Of a stretch of 64,000 nucleotides of DNA, positions 10,343 through 19,779 are shown piece after piece; position 1 is the first letter of the stretch; each line of letters opens with the position of its first letter. Source of the DNA: Coenobita brevimanus. Taxonomy: Eukaryota > Arthropoda > Malacostraca > Decapoda > Coenobitidae. The notes beneath the pieces were generated by a model that worked only from the letters and a program-made list of their open reading frames with translations, made no database searches and had not been told where the DNA came from. The DNA lies in the NCBI GenBank assembly GCA_032717465.1, contig CM064712.1:24577432-24641431 (forward strand), written 5' to 3'. The position numbers and the translations under genes were made by a program.

Positions 10343-12774
10343 CTTCCTACTTCATTTATTCTAAACTTCACTTCTGCATCTATTCTTCCATCCACAGCAA
10401 CATGTGACCCTAGATATTTAAAACAATCTACCTCCTCAAGCAACTCACCATTCAAAACTATATTCATCCCCCTACCATCTATCAACCTCGTACACATCAT
10501 CACTTTACTCTTATTCTCATTTACTTTCAATTTCCTCCTTTCACACACCCTTCCAAACTCCTCTACCAACTGTCTCAATCTCTCCTCTGAATCAGTCACC
10601 AGTGCGGTATCATCTGCAAACAGCAGCTGCTTCAGATTCCACTCTCCTCCATCAACATTTACCAGACTCAGACCACCTAAAACTCTTGCATTCACCTCCC
10701 TTACAACACCATCCATGTAAATATTAAACAACCAAGGCGACATCACACATCCCTGTCGTAGCCCCACTCTCACGGGAAACCAATCACTCACAGCATTTCC
10801 CACTCTTACACACGCTCTACTATTTACATAAAAACTTTTCACCCCTTTTAGTAACCTACCATCAAGTCCATACAATCTTAAAACAGTCCACAAAGCCTCC
10901 CTATCAATTCTATCATACGCTTTCTCTAAATCCATAAATGCCCAAAACACATCCTTGCCTTTCGCTAAATACTTTTCACACACTTGTCTCACAGCAAACA
11001 CCTGATCAATGCATCCCCTCCCTCTCCTAAAGCCACACTGCTCATCACTAATCACTCCCTCTGTACCCTCTCTAACTCTCAAAATTAACACTCTACCATA
11101 CACCTTACCTACAACACTCAACAGACTTATACCCCTAAAGCTAGTACATTCATACTTATCACCCTTGCCTTTATACAACGGGACCACACAAGCACTTGCC
11201 CAGTCAATTGGCACCATACCTTTCTCAAAGCACACATTCAACAATCTTACTAACCAGTCAACAATAGTCACTCCACCACCCTTCAGGCATTCCACAGCAC
11301 ACCCATCCATACCTGCAGCTTTCCCTGTTTTCATCTCCGTTACTGCTTTCTCCACTTCCTCCTTCGTGATCAAAGAATCATTCAACTCTCCCAACACATT
11401 TATTCCTTGCACCCTTCCATCCGCCACAATCTCAGCCACCCTTTCCTCCTCTACATTTAACAATCTTTCAAAATAATCTGCCCATCTCTTCCTTACTGCA
11501 TCCATCTCAGTTAACATCCTTCCATCCTCTGCTTTTACTCGTTCTTCCTTCCCAGACTCTCCCTTTCGCACCCTTTTCACCTCCTTCCATAACATTTTCT
11601 TATTCTGTTGAAAATTCTCTGTCAGCCGCCTACCCCACTTCTCATCTGCTGCCACTTTAGCATCACGCACAGCCCTTCTCGCCCTATTCCTCTTTTCCTT
11701 ATACCTTTCATATGACATCTCATCCTTCCTCTGCAGCCACACTTCATATGCACGTCTCTTCTCAGCCACAGCCATACTTACTTCCTCGCACCACCATTCA
11801 CTTCCTTTTCTTACACCACCACCCACACGTCTCACACCACACACCTCTTCTGCATGCCCCACCACAGCACTCTTAAACAACTGCCATTCCTCCTCCACGC
11901 TGCCATTTTCCCGATCTTTCACTGCGTTCCACTCATCTTTCAATTTCTCCTGATACTCTATTTTTTTCTCTCTTTTATCCAACTCACTCACTTTCAAAAC
12001 CTCCCTGCCACACCTAACCCTCCTAGCTCTCACCCATCTCTTACCTACTCTTAACTTTCCCTCCACCAGGTAGTGGTCAGACATACCTCCACCCTCCCCT
12101 CTCAGAACTCTCACATCCAACAATCTTCCTATTACATTCCTAGACACAACCACATAGTCCATCAAGGCTTTATCAACAACCCTTCCACCCTCCTGTCTCA
12201 CCCATGTATACTTATAAATATCTTTCTTCTCAAACAGCGTATTCCCAATCACCATCTCTCGCTCAACACACATCGCCATCATTCGTTCCCCATTTTCATT
12301 TCTTCCAGGCACACCATGCATACCAACTACGCCTTCAACTGCTACATTTCCCACTCTAGCATTCAGATCTCCCATCATTACCACATTCACATTCGCTCCA
12401 AAACTCTGCAGACACTCATCAACATCATTCCAGAAAGACTCCCTCTCTTCTTCATCCCTTTCACTACCAGGCCCATATGCACTCACAAACACCCACAACT
12501 CACGTTCAAATTTCGCTTTCACCCACATCAGTCTCGATGACACCTCCTTCCATTCAATCACACATTGCTGTACTTCCGGACTCACTAACAAGGCCACACC
12601 TTCTCTTGCCCTTCCTCTATCAACACCTGACAATCTTCCGTTCACACTTCCAAACATAGACTCACCCTTCCCTTTCATCTTCGTTTCACTCAAAGCTAAC
12701 ACATCCAACTTTCTTCTCACAAACATTCTCCCAATCTCCCCTTTTAGCCTCAATCGTACTACATCCACGCACAT
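10327..12774 (-). pseudogene. RTE-1 ORF, endonuclease and reverse transcriptase, frameshifted
   Basis: The product would nick target DNA and reverse-transcribe the element RNA. Residues 1-240 are the apurinic-type endonuclease: LSETK at 28-32, GDLNAR at 135-140 and SDHYLV at 232-237. Residues about 525-790 are the reverse transcriptase: FRGISLLSVVGKVYGR near 546, MDLEKAYDRID at 614, GLRQGCVMSPWLF at 671 and the catalytic LFADD at 718-722. The usual N-terminal MNVRG motif lies in another frame at about 12763-12780, so a frameshift occurs close to the first ATG used here. A second frameshift near 10340 (a one-base loss in GGAAGGTGCTGG) cuts off the C-terminal region. All catalytic motifs are present, so this is a recently dead or lightly damaged copy. 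Confidence 0.85.
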
Positions 12775-12946
12775 TCATAGACCCAATCTTCAGGGTACGG
12801 GGATAACTCCATCCCCCATCCCTTTCTCTGGCCTGTCTCTTTTTAGGAACTAAAAAACAGAGGAGGGGGTCCCTAGTCCCCTCACCCCGCCCCTTTTAGT
12901 CGCCTTTTACGACACGCAGGGAATACGGTGGCAGTATTCTTCCTAA

Positions 12947-12998
12947 CACAACCTGGCCGCAGAGTAGTAGTACCACCCCATAGTGCGGCCAGATTGTG
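12947..12998 (-). promoter_or_regulatory. Hairpin in RTE-1 5' UTR
   Basis: The arms CACAACCTGGCCGCA (12947-12961) and TGCGGCCAGATTGTG (12984-12998) pair over 15 bp with one mismatch, which would be a wobble pair in one RNA strand. The loop is 22 nt. It lies about 200 nt upstream of the first coding motif. A second, G/C-run hairpin follows at the very end of the element (13000-13018). A role in RNA folding or initiation is inference. Confidence 0.7.
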
Positions 12999-13202
12999 TC
13001 CCCCCCGCCACAGGGGGGTACAATTATTCTTTACCTTTACAGAGAGATAGTTATATATGATCTTGTGTTTGCATTGTGTCAGAGGCCACTTCCGTCCTGA
13101 TCACTCAAAATTAGCCAGACAATAACCTCCTGAATTTCGACACAGTTTACGCCACTGATTTGCTAGGACATACCGTTAAATGATTTCTGTTTGTCATTTC
13201 AG

Positions 13203-13480
13203 GTACACCAGTGAAGGGGCCACTCTACTACTACGAACCAAGCCTGGTCACAACCTCACAGCCTCTCACTTTTCCTTGATTACGCCTCCGTCCTCCCTCG
13301 TAACCCCTTCCTCATACACTCCTTCCCTTCACACATCCCCCTCCCCCTCTCCTACTCCCCCCTCCACCTCCACTGCCACTACACTACTCCCCATCTCCCA
13401 GCACCCTGATTCATCCACCCTGGCCGTGCTGCAGTGTTCGTCTGGTTCTCCTGCTGCAACACTCGTCCATATTCTGAAGG
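13203..13480 (+). CDS. Exon B of the long-exon gene (candidate)
   Basis: The acceptor TGTCATTTCAG lies at 13202 and the donor AAGG|GTGAGT at 13481. The exon supplies one base to complete the AG- codon left by the long exon, giving Arg, then TyrThrSerGluGlyAla. The frame is open across the exon and ends after one base. The first 30 residues (SEGATLLLRT, then SHFSLITP) look like the end of a beta-sandwich such as a CUB domain, but the match is weak. The rest is Pro/Ser/Thr-rich, ending LQCSSGSPAATLVHILK. Phase agreement and composition like the end of the long exon support one gene. Confidence 0.5.
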
Positions 13481-13565
13481 GTGAGTAGTAATACAACGCT
13501 ACCAGAGCTCAGGCAAATAAATATCACGACAGTCCTTCAGTGACTTGCTACATTTTACCGATTAG

Positions 13566-13960
13566 TTATGCAGCAACCCCGATTTTCCAAAAGAGTTGCT
13601 ATTAGTTCTAGTTCAGATTTAGAGAGTCGTGATGTATCTCTGCCTGATTTCGTTGCTGTGGGTGTTGTGAGAAATACTGAAGCAGTAGGAATGTTAGAAT
13701 ATTCTCTGATGCCAGTGAGAGTGAGGATGACAGGAAGTGCGATCTAGGAATGGGCAGCAGTTCCATTTGGTCATATGGAATGAACGCACAATCGGGTACA
13801 GAATTCCGCCTAATATTTCAGCTCCTCTGTATCTCACTCAGGTTCCTTTGCTGACTAACTGTTCCCAAAATATGGTGTTTGGTATATTATTTTACCCACA
13901 GATAATGCTGAATAATGCGTCATGAAAGAAAGTAATAGACAAAAAGCTTTGTAGTAAGCG
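13566..13960 (+). pseudogene. Possible decayed piggyBac-like N-terminal fragment
   Basis: A short frame starts at an ATG (about 13568) and reads Ser/Asp-rich sequence (ISSSSDLESRD, then ASESEDD), as at the start of many piggyBac transposases. After frame changes, a segment at about 13898-13950 reads TDNAE, a stop, CVMKESNRQ, similar to the family's TDE..IV.ETNRYA block. No long frame survives. It could be another protein remnant altogether. Confidence 0.25.
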
Positions 13961-14049
13961 TAGTGGTATAATCGGCCCGCACTCATCCCTGACTCTTCAC
14001 AATATACGATGTGGTGTTGCACAGGAGTGAGGAGGAGCGTGTAAGCAGT

Positions 14050-14290
14050 TCTGGCATTCAAAGATTACATTAACGGATGGGGAGGCAGGGGGGGGGATTT
14101 TGGAAGTTCAGACCCCTTTTTTCAATGTGGTAATTTCTTTGCATACAACAAGTATATAAAATTACTGAATTAAAAATAAAATGTTTGTAAATCCTCATCG
14201 TATGAACCTCACCCTACTGATGAAGTTTTGTACTGTATGGTTGTAAACTAAACTGGGATAAATCATTATCTACATATAACCATATATACA
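14050..14290. other. No gene seen
   Basis: AT-rich sequence with a G-run near 14088-14097. No repeat family or coding signal is seen. Confidence 0.4.
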
Positions 14291-14400
14291 CACAGACACA
14301 CACACACACACACACACACACATCTATCTATGTATATCTATATCTAAATCTATCTCTATCTATCTATCTATTTATCTATATACACACACATATGGAGAAA
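14291..14400. repeat. (AC)n followed by (TCTA)n
   Basis: An AC tract at about 14293-14323 runs into TCTA/TATC repeats to about 14385. Confidence 0.9.
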
Positions 14401-14603
14401 CTTCACTTCACCATGCAGACTTCTATGCAAAATAACCACAGGAGAAATGAAAGTAGCGCCAGTAAGTACTATCGTATATTACATCTTCAGATATCACTCT
14501 GAAGATGCTAATTGTGATGTGCGTTCCCAGGATCTATCAGAGATATTTTTACTACTCTAAAATGATATTGACAGCATACAGGCGCATATACAAGTGTACC
14601 CAG

Positions 14604-14932
14604 AATAAATCACTTGGGAAGAGATATTAGGAAGCCTCCTATAATGCCTCTCAGAAGACGCACCACAGACCCTTGCGTGGGGTAGAGAAGGGTAGGACAG
14701 GAAGGGATGGAGGGAGAGGAATGGACTGGCAAACTTTTGAACGCCGCTGTAATGGTTCTGGTGGAGGAGGGTAGGAAAGATGGAAAGGGATTCTACTGTG
14801 ATATATAAAACCTTCTAACATCGCCATACGCTGCATAGGTAAGGTACAGCAGGATAGTAACCGGCCGGATCCCAAAATAAGTCGCTGAGGGAATGGTGCT
14901 GGGGAGTCTCCTTAACCGATGAGAATAAGGGC
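14604..14932 (-). mobile_element. Two MITE-A fragments
   Basis: A right-end fragment at about 14604-14642 (AATAAATCACTTGGGAAGAG) precedes a longer partial copy at 14785-14932. The latter has AACATCGCCATACGCTGCAT, AAAATAAGTCGCTGAGGG and CCTTAACCGATGAGAATAAG. The longer copy lacks its left end. Confidence 0.6.
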
Positions 14933-15018
14933 TTAAGACGACCTATAGACGATTTCGCCAAGCTTGAAGAAACTCATCTTGAAGGAGTAGGAATTTGTCT
15001 CCATTAACCCCTCTCTCC

Positions 15019-15225
15019 TATCTATCTATCTATCTATCTGTTGCCAGACTCCTTACTCCTGTAAAAGGTGGCCACAAACAAATCACCTCCAAGTCGCCCT
15101 GTCCCTCGCCATTTCATTGTCCTCCCCGCGACTCATACCCCCCTCTCTCATATACCTCTCCACTCCAGCCCTCCATCTCATCTTCCGCCTCCTTTCCCCC
15201 CCCCTCTCTCTCTCTCTCTCTCTCC
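15019..15225 (-). mobile_element. 5'-truncated RTE-2 family copy
   Basis: Read on the minus strand this is the last ~180 bp of the same element found complete at 23639-26827. Shared blocks include AAATCACCTCCAAGTCGCCC and CTCTCTCATATACCTCTCCA. A TATC-repeat tail at 15020-15041 and a (CT)n tract at 15204-15225 bound it. Confidence 0.75.
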
Positions 15226-15344
15226 GTAAGGTGAATAAAATCGTCTGGAGGTAGCAAGATTAAAGATTACGTCATTGGACTGAAGGGGTTGAGGTCTTAG
15301 GGCAGTATGGTATGTGGCTTTGGAGACTTCGCAACAAATCTTCC

Positions 15345-15505
15345 TTAGCGAGTTATCCTGCATATGACGCATTACTGTCCTCTTTTATTTTAGTGACGCA
15401 AACTATATTGATATTTAAGGATATAAAGATACAGAAGAGAATGTCAAAGTGTTATACGCAAAATTATTCGATTAGGAAGAAATGTACCGAAGCCTCCTGA
15501 GGCCC
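15345..15505. mobile_element. Diverged MITE-A copy
   Basis: CTTAGCGAGTTATCCTGCAT at the left and AAATTATTCGATTAGGAAGA followed by AAGCCTCCTGAGG at the right retain the family layout, with poor conservation between them. Confidence 0.4.
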
Positions 15506-15708
15506 TGAGTGTGGATAGATCCTACTTCTTCTCCCTCGTCTTCTACGCCTTCAGGTATCGCTCCTGTCTCCTCCTTCATATATACCTTGAAGACTAATTA
15601 ACTTTGGGAGCTACCTGGTTTACTCTCTCAAATTACCCGCGAGTCCAAGGCAGTCTCAACTAACCGGGGAGAGATTTATTTCCTTTGGAGCTTAAAATAA
15701 TATTCTCA

Positions 15709-15931
15709 GGCCCTTATTCCCGTCATTTGACGAATCTCCCTGGCACCTTTTCCTCGCCGATTTATTCTTGGATCTGGCTGATTAATATCCACTTGTACCT
15801 TGCTTATGCAGAGTATGGCGATATTATATTGACCTACTGTAAGAAACACAGAAGAGTAAAGTAACGTATAATAAGCAAGATAAATCGCTTAGAAAAAGGT
15901 GTTAGGGAGCTGCCTTACCCAAGAACACGGA
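15709..15931 (+). mobile_element. MITE-A copy 3
   Basis: GGCCCTTATTCCCG at the left and AAGAACACGGACC at the right are degenerate inverted ends. CTGGCACCTTTTCCTCGCCG and AGAAAAAGGTGTTAGGGAGC are the inner inverted blocks. The core contains TATGCAGAGTATGGCGATAT. Confidence 0.75.
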
Positions 15932-16059
15932 CCCACAAGAAGACACTAAGCACCAGTATAAACGCTCCTGAGACGTCACTCTTTCACCCACAACAAAAAT
16001 AATTATTACGTGGCGTCAGGTGGCATGGAATATAATTGTTTCCCCGACCATGCAAAGGC

Positions 16060-16370
16060 TAATGGCGCTTGTATGCAGACTCCCAGGCTCCTACGACTCA
16101 ATCTCAGCTGAATAAAATCGTCTGGGTTTAAATCTTATATAAATATTGGAGTTGTTCCCATGATGAGAGGTTAAAGGCGCTTGTATTCTGATTTCCAGAC
16201 TCCAAAACTCACTCTCAGCTGAATGAAATCATCTGGTTTTAGATGTAATACGATACTGGAATTTCTCTACCGTGGGAGGGGGATGATGACGATGTTAAGA
16301 TGCCCGTACTCCTTTTAACTCTGAAGAAAATTATCTGGATATAAATATAATAAAGTTTTACGGCCGAGAA
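16060..16370 (-). repeat. Tandem copies of a short dispersed repeat (family C)
   Basis: CTCAGCTGAATAAAATCGTC and CTCAGCTGAATGAAATCATC, each preceded by a CCAGGCTCC-like or CCAGACTCC-like block, recur here in tandem. The same core occurs singly at 15232, 30262, 36020 and 38885 in either orientation. Its nature is unknown. Confidence 0.5.
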
Positions 16371-16651
16371 AACTTATTTATTTTCAACCAACGCCTGATA
16401 ATGAGACACACGAGCCTATTCGTGTTATATATACAGTGACGAACATGTAAAGGACGATTCTTGCTTCATTTCTCCTCTCTCAGTGTTTGGGTCTGGATGG
16501 ATTACGCATATGTTGGGCATATTTTTTGGCTGACGGGTTCACGGAAAGTTATCGCGAAATTTGCCTCTGTTCTGCCGAGGCCACTTTTAGTTTTGTGTGT
16601 AGCTGTTGGGATCTAGAGGGACTGTGTAGGTATGGGTCAGCGTACAGGTAA

Positions 16652-16654
<3 letters not shown>

Positions 16655-16695
<41 letters not shown>

Positions 16696-16926
16696 TTGAG
16701 GTGTAGTGAGGCTGCGTAAGTGTAGCTATCAGTCGAACATACACAAGTTCTTACACATACACATGCACACATATGTACACGTATTCATGCAGGCACACAC
16801 TGCAGTCTTATACTCTTCAGTACACATAAATACACATACATCCGCACATACACATGCATACAGAGGCACACACTATATACCTCTCTGTACAGATGGTTTT
16901 GTACACACACACACACACACACACAC
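16655..16926. repeat. (AC)n tracts and AC-rich sequence
   Basis: Pure AC repeats lie at about 16655-16693 and 16902-16926, joined by degenerate CACATACA-rich sequence. Confidence 0.9.
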
Positions 16927-17206
16927 AGTACAACCAGGTGAAACTGACTGAAGAAGGAGACAGCAGAAAAAGATATAGCGAGAAAAAAATAAAGCGACGT
17001 GAACGGGTGAGGAACGAGGCAAAGCAAACAGCCATGGAGAAGACTTACTGCAGAGGTGGAGGCGACAACTAACAGGACGGGAAACACCTGGACTGCAATA
17101 AAAACAGATTACGCCAAAAATACTAAAGGCAATGCAGTAATAAAGGAGTGAATAAGTACAGTAACGAGCGGTAGGGAACAACATGCCTCTGCTAAGACAC
17201 AAAATA

Positions 17207-17264
17207 GAATGATTATTTTAAAAAACGAGGATTGTAATAATAAAAATAATGATGATGATAATAG

Positions 17265-17311
<47 letters not shown>

Positions 17312-17345
17312 TGATGATGATGATGATTGTAATACTAATACTGAT

Positions 17346-17395
<50 letters not shown>

Positions 17396-17397
17396 GC
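17207..17397. repeat. (AAT)n/(GAT)n compound repeat
   Basis: AAT runs at 17266-17308 and 17347-17396 are separated by GAT repeats. The MITE-A copy at 17445 follows directly. Confidence 0.95.
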
Positions 17398-17444
17398 TAC
17401 AAATTTCTATATATCCAAAACAATTCTATCAGAGGACTTTATAC

Positions 17445-17661
17445 AGCATTCTCGTCGATTAAGGAAGCTCCCTAACGCCTTTTTCAAAGCGATTTATTTT
17501 GTTTATTACACCATACTGTCCTAGTCTATGTTATATAAAGCCTTCCAGCATTGCCACACTGCATAAATAACGTACAAAAGGATATTAACCATCCGAATCT
17601 AAAAATAAATCGCTAAAGATGAGGTGTTTGGGAGCTTCCTTACCTGGCGAGAATACGGGCC
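17445..17661 (-). mobile_element. MITE-A copy 4
   Basis: The ends ATTCTCGTCGATTAAGGAAG and CTTCCTTACCTGGCGAGAAT are inverted, with CTCCCTAACGCC / GGTGTTTGGGAG next inward. The core runs in the reverse sense (CCATACTGTCC ... TTCCAGCATTGCC). Confidence 0.8.
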
Positions 17662-17679
17662 AGAGAGTGACAGTAACTA

Positions 17680-18465
17680 GACAGTCCTACCACAGTCCTA
17701 CCACAGCCCTACCACAGCCCTGCCACACCCCTACCACAGCCCCACCACAGATCTACCACATTTCTAGACAGTCCTACCACAGCCTTACAACACACTACCA
17801 CAGTCCCACCACAATTCTACCACAGTTCCAGACAGCCCTACCACCGCCTTAGAACACCCTACTACACCCCTTCCACAGTTCCACCACACTCCTACCACGG
17901 TCCCACTACAGTCCTTACACATTTTCTAGACAGTCCTACCACAGCCTTACAACACCCTCCCACATCCCTACCACTTCCCACCACAGTTCTACCACATTTC
18001 TAGACAATCTTGCCACAGCCTTACAACATCATGCCACATCTCCACGACACTCCCACCACAATCCCACCATACCCTAGCACATTACTGCCACATTCCTACC
18101 ACACCTTAGTCCCATTCCTGTCACACCCCTACCACATTCCAACCATACCCTACCACATTAATGTCACACCCCTACCACATTCCTACCACACCCTACCACA
18201 TTGCTGTCACACTCCTACCACATTCCTACCACACCTCAGTCCCATGCCTGTCACACCCCTACCACATTCCCACCATACCCTTCCACATTCCTAATATACC
18301 CTTCCACATTCCTACCATACCCTACCACATTCCAACCATACCCTAACACATTCCTACCATAACCTGCCATATTCCTACCATACCCTACCACATTCCTATC
18401 ATACCCTACCACATTCCTACCATACCCTACCACATTCCTACCATACCCTACCATAGCCCCCTAAA
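17680..18465. repeat. CCTACCACA-type satellite, about 780 bp
   Basis: Short C/A-rich units (CCTACCACA, ATTCCTACCATACCC) repeat throughout. From about 18250 a regular 21-bp unit (CATTCCTACCATACCCTACCA) becomes clear. Frames through it encode only repetitive peptides. Confidence 0.9.
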
Positions 18466-18725
18466 CACTCTTGCATTACCATTACCATAGGCCTGATTTC
18501 ACCTCTTCCATGCCATCGACGGGGCTGATCCTTTCCCAACTCAGCCCATGCCGTCCTCTCAGCATTCCCTGCACATTTCTTTTTAATACTGCCCAGGTTA
18601 ATCCATCAATCCCTGGCTGAAATCCTCTTTGGGGGGATTACTCTCTCTAGCCCTGGCCAGCCCTGGTGTGCTGTAGTTACCTGTCGTGGTCGGGGATTGT
18701 GATAAAATAATCTGTAAAGTTTAGA
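18466..18725. other. No gene seen
   Basis: Non-repetitive sequence without a supported frame. It contains the direct pair CCTGGCCAGCCCTGG. Confidence 0.4.
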
Positions 18726-18824
18726 GATAGATAGACAGATAGATAGATAGATAGATAGATAGGAAGGTAGCTGGACAATTAGAGAGACAGACAGATACGC
18801 TGACTGACTGAGAAAAATTGAATT

Positions 18825-18890
<66 letters not shown>
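18726..18890. repeat. (GATA)n and (GA)n microsatellites
   Basis: GATA units lie at 18726-18762 and an unbroken GA run at 18829-18889. No LINE body adjoins the GATA tract. Confidence 0.95.
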
Positions 18891-18892
<2 letters not shown>

Positions 18893-19339
18893 TACTGTGG
18901 CCTCGGAAAGCTTATCTCACCTCGCTCTGATGTTTTGTATTTGTTTTCTTTCTTTGTTTTGTTTATTTCTTCCTCGGCGTGAAGTACGGTATTGCCAGAT
19001 GGATGTTGAACGAAAGACTAAAAAAAAAATAATATGAGTGATACAAGAGCGATTTGAAAATCCACTCGAATTTTTACAATATTGCAGCATTTACCTACCA
19101 CACATAGGTGGGGGCGCTTACCATCCACTCACTCGATGTAGTGCTGCTCTAGAGTGACTGCCCTTTCCTCCCTATCCATTCTTCTTTCCTTCCATCCTCT
19201 TCTGTCTTTTTTTTTCCTTCATTCTCTCCTCTTCCTTCTGCCTGTGGGTGACTCTACACTGAGTGACAAGCCAAATGGTTTCCTGAACACCGGGAAACCA
19301 TTTACTACGCTGGGTGGTAACCATGTAACCAAATTATGG

Positions 19340-19562
19340 GGCCTGGTGGTTTAGTGGGTAATTGCAGCGCTCCAGTCGGATTGAGCCGGTGAAGGTTTAT
19401 ATCCAAGGGATGGTTGGGGTTTATTGCTAACGTAATGTCACTCAGGGATGAGTGAGGCTGGTAACTTTCATCTTAAATGTCAGGACCAACATGCCTAACC
19501 CCGGGCTCCTACGCTCCTCATGAAGCAATGTAGGATTGGATGATGAATGAATGAAAAAATGA
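19340..19562 (+). mobile_element. tRNA-derived SINE (SINE-2)
   Basis: A pol III A-box-like TGGTTTAGTGGG (19347-19358) and a degenerate B-box GGTTTATATCC (19394-19404) lie 47 bp apart. A non-tRNA body and a GAATGAATGAAAAAA tail follow. The same tail motif occurs alone at about 30583. The next element begins within 10 bp. Confidence 0.6.
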
Positions 19563-19570
19563 TGCCGCAT

Positions 19571-19779
19571 TTATGAAGGAGAGCGAGAGACTGACGAGGA
19601 GAGTGTATGTGCGTGAGGTGGAGTGGGGGAAAGCGAGTGGGAGGCCAAGTACGAGATGGAGGGATGGAGTGGAGAGGTATATGACAGAGGGGAGTGTGAG
19701 CTGGGAGCACGGCAGTGAAATGGCGGGGGACAGGGCGACATGGAGGCGATTTGTTTGTAGCTACCTCTTACGGGATTAA
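19571..19779 (+). pseudogene. 5'-truncated RTE-2 copy, left part (split by piggyBac)
   Basis: The frame reads ESERLTRRVYVREVEWG, STRWRDGVERYM and DRATWRRFVCS, matching the C-terminal part of the RTE-2 protein at 23665-24633. It stops abruptly at TTAA (19776-19779), where the piggyBac element begins. The missing last bases of this copy reappear after 23559. Confidence 0.85.

Larger units (their letters stand above)
9523..13020 (-). mobile_element. RTE-like non-LTR retrotransposon, near full length (RTE-1)
   Basis: Read on the minus strand, the element starts with a C-run/G-run hairpin at about 13020. It has a 240-bp 5' UTR with a second strong hairpin, one long endonuclease-plus-reverse-transcriptase frame, about 300 bp of 3' UTR and a (GATA)n tail at 9523-9549. 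The 5' UTR block around 12895-12945 is closely similar to that of the element ending at 26827. No clear target-site duplication was found. It lies in the intron between the long exon and exon B, opposite in sense to that gene. Confidence 0.85.
6419..13202 (+). other. Putative 6.8-kb intron between the long exon and exon B
   Basis: The donor is CAG|GTAGGG at 6419 and the acceptor is TGTCATTTCAG at 13202. The phases agree: two bases of an Arg codon lie before and one base after. The interior is built from MITEs, AAT and AAC repeats, a 32-bp minisatellite and a reverse-oriented RTE LINE. No other gene is seen at 6419-7168. Confidence 0.5.

Noticed and set aside
9490..13040. Target-site duplication for RTE-1
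   Set aside because: I compared the flanks ATCAACATC and CAATTATTC and found no convincing direct repeat. The copy may have a decayed or absent duplication.
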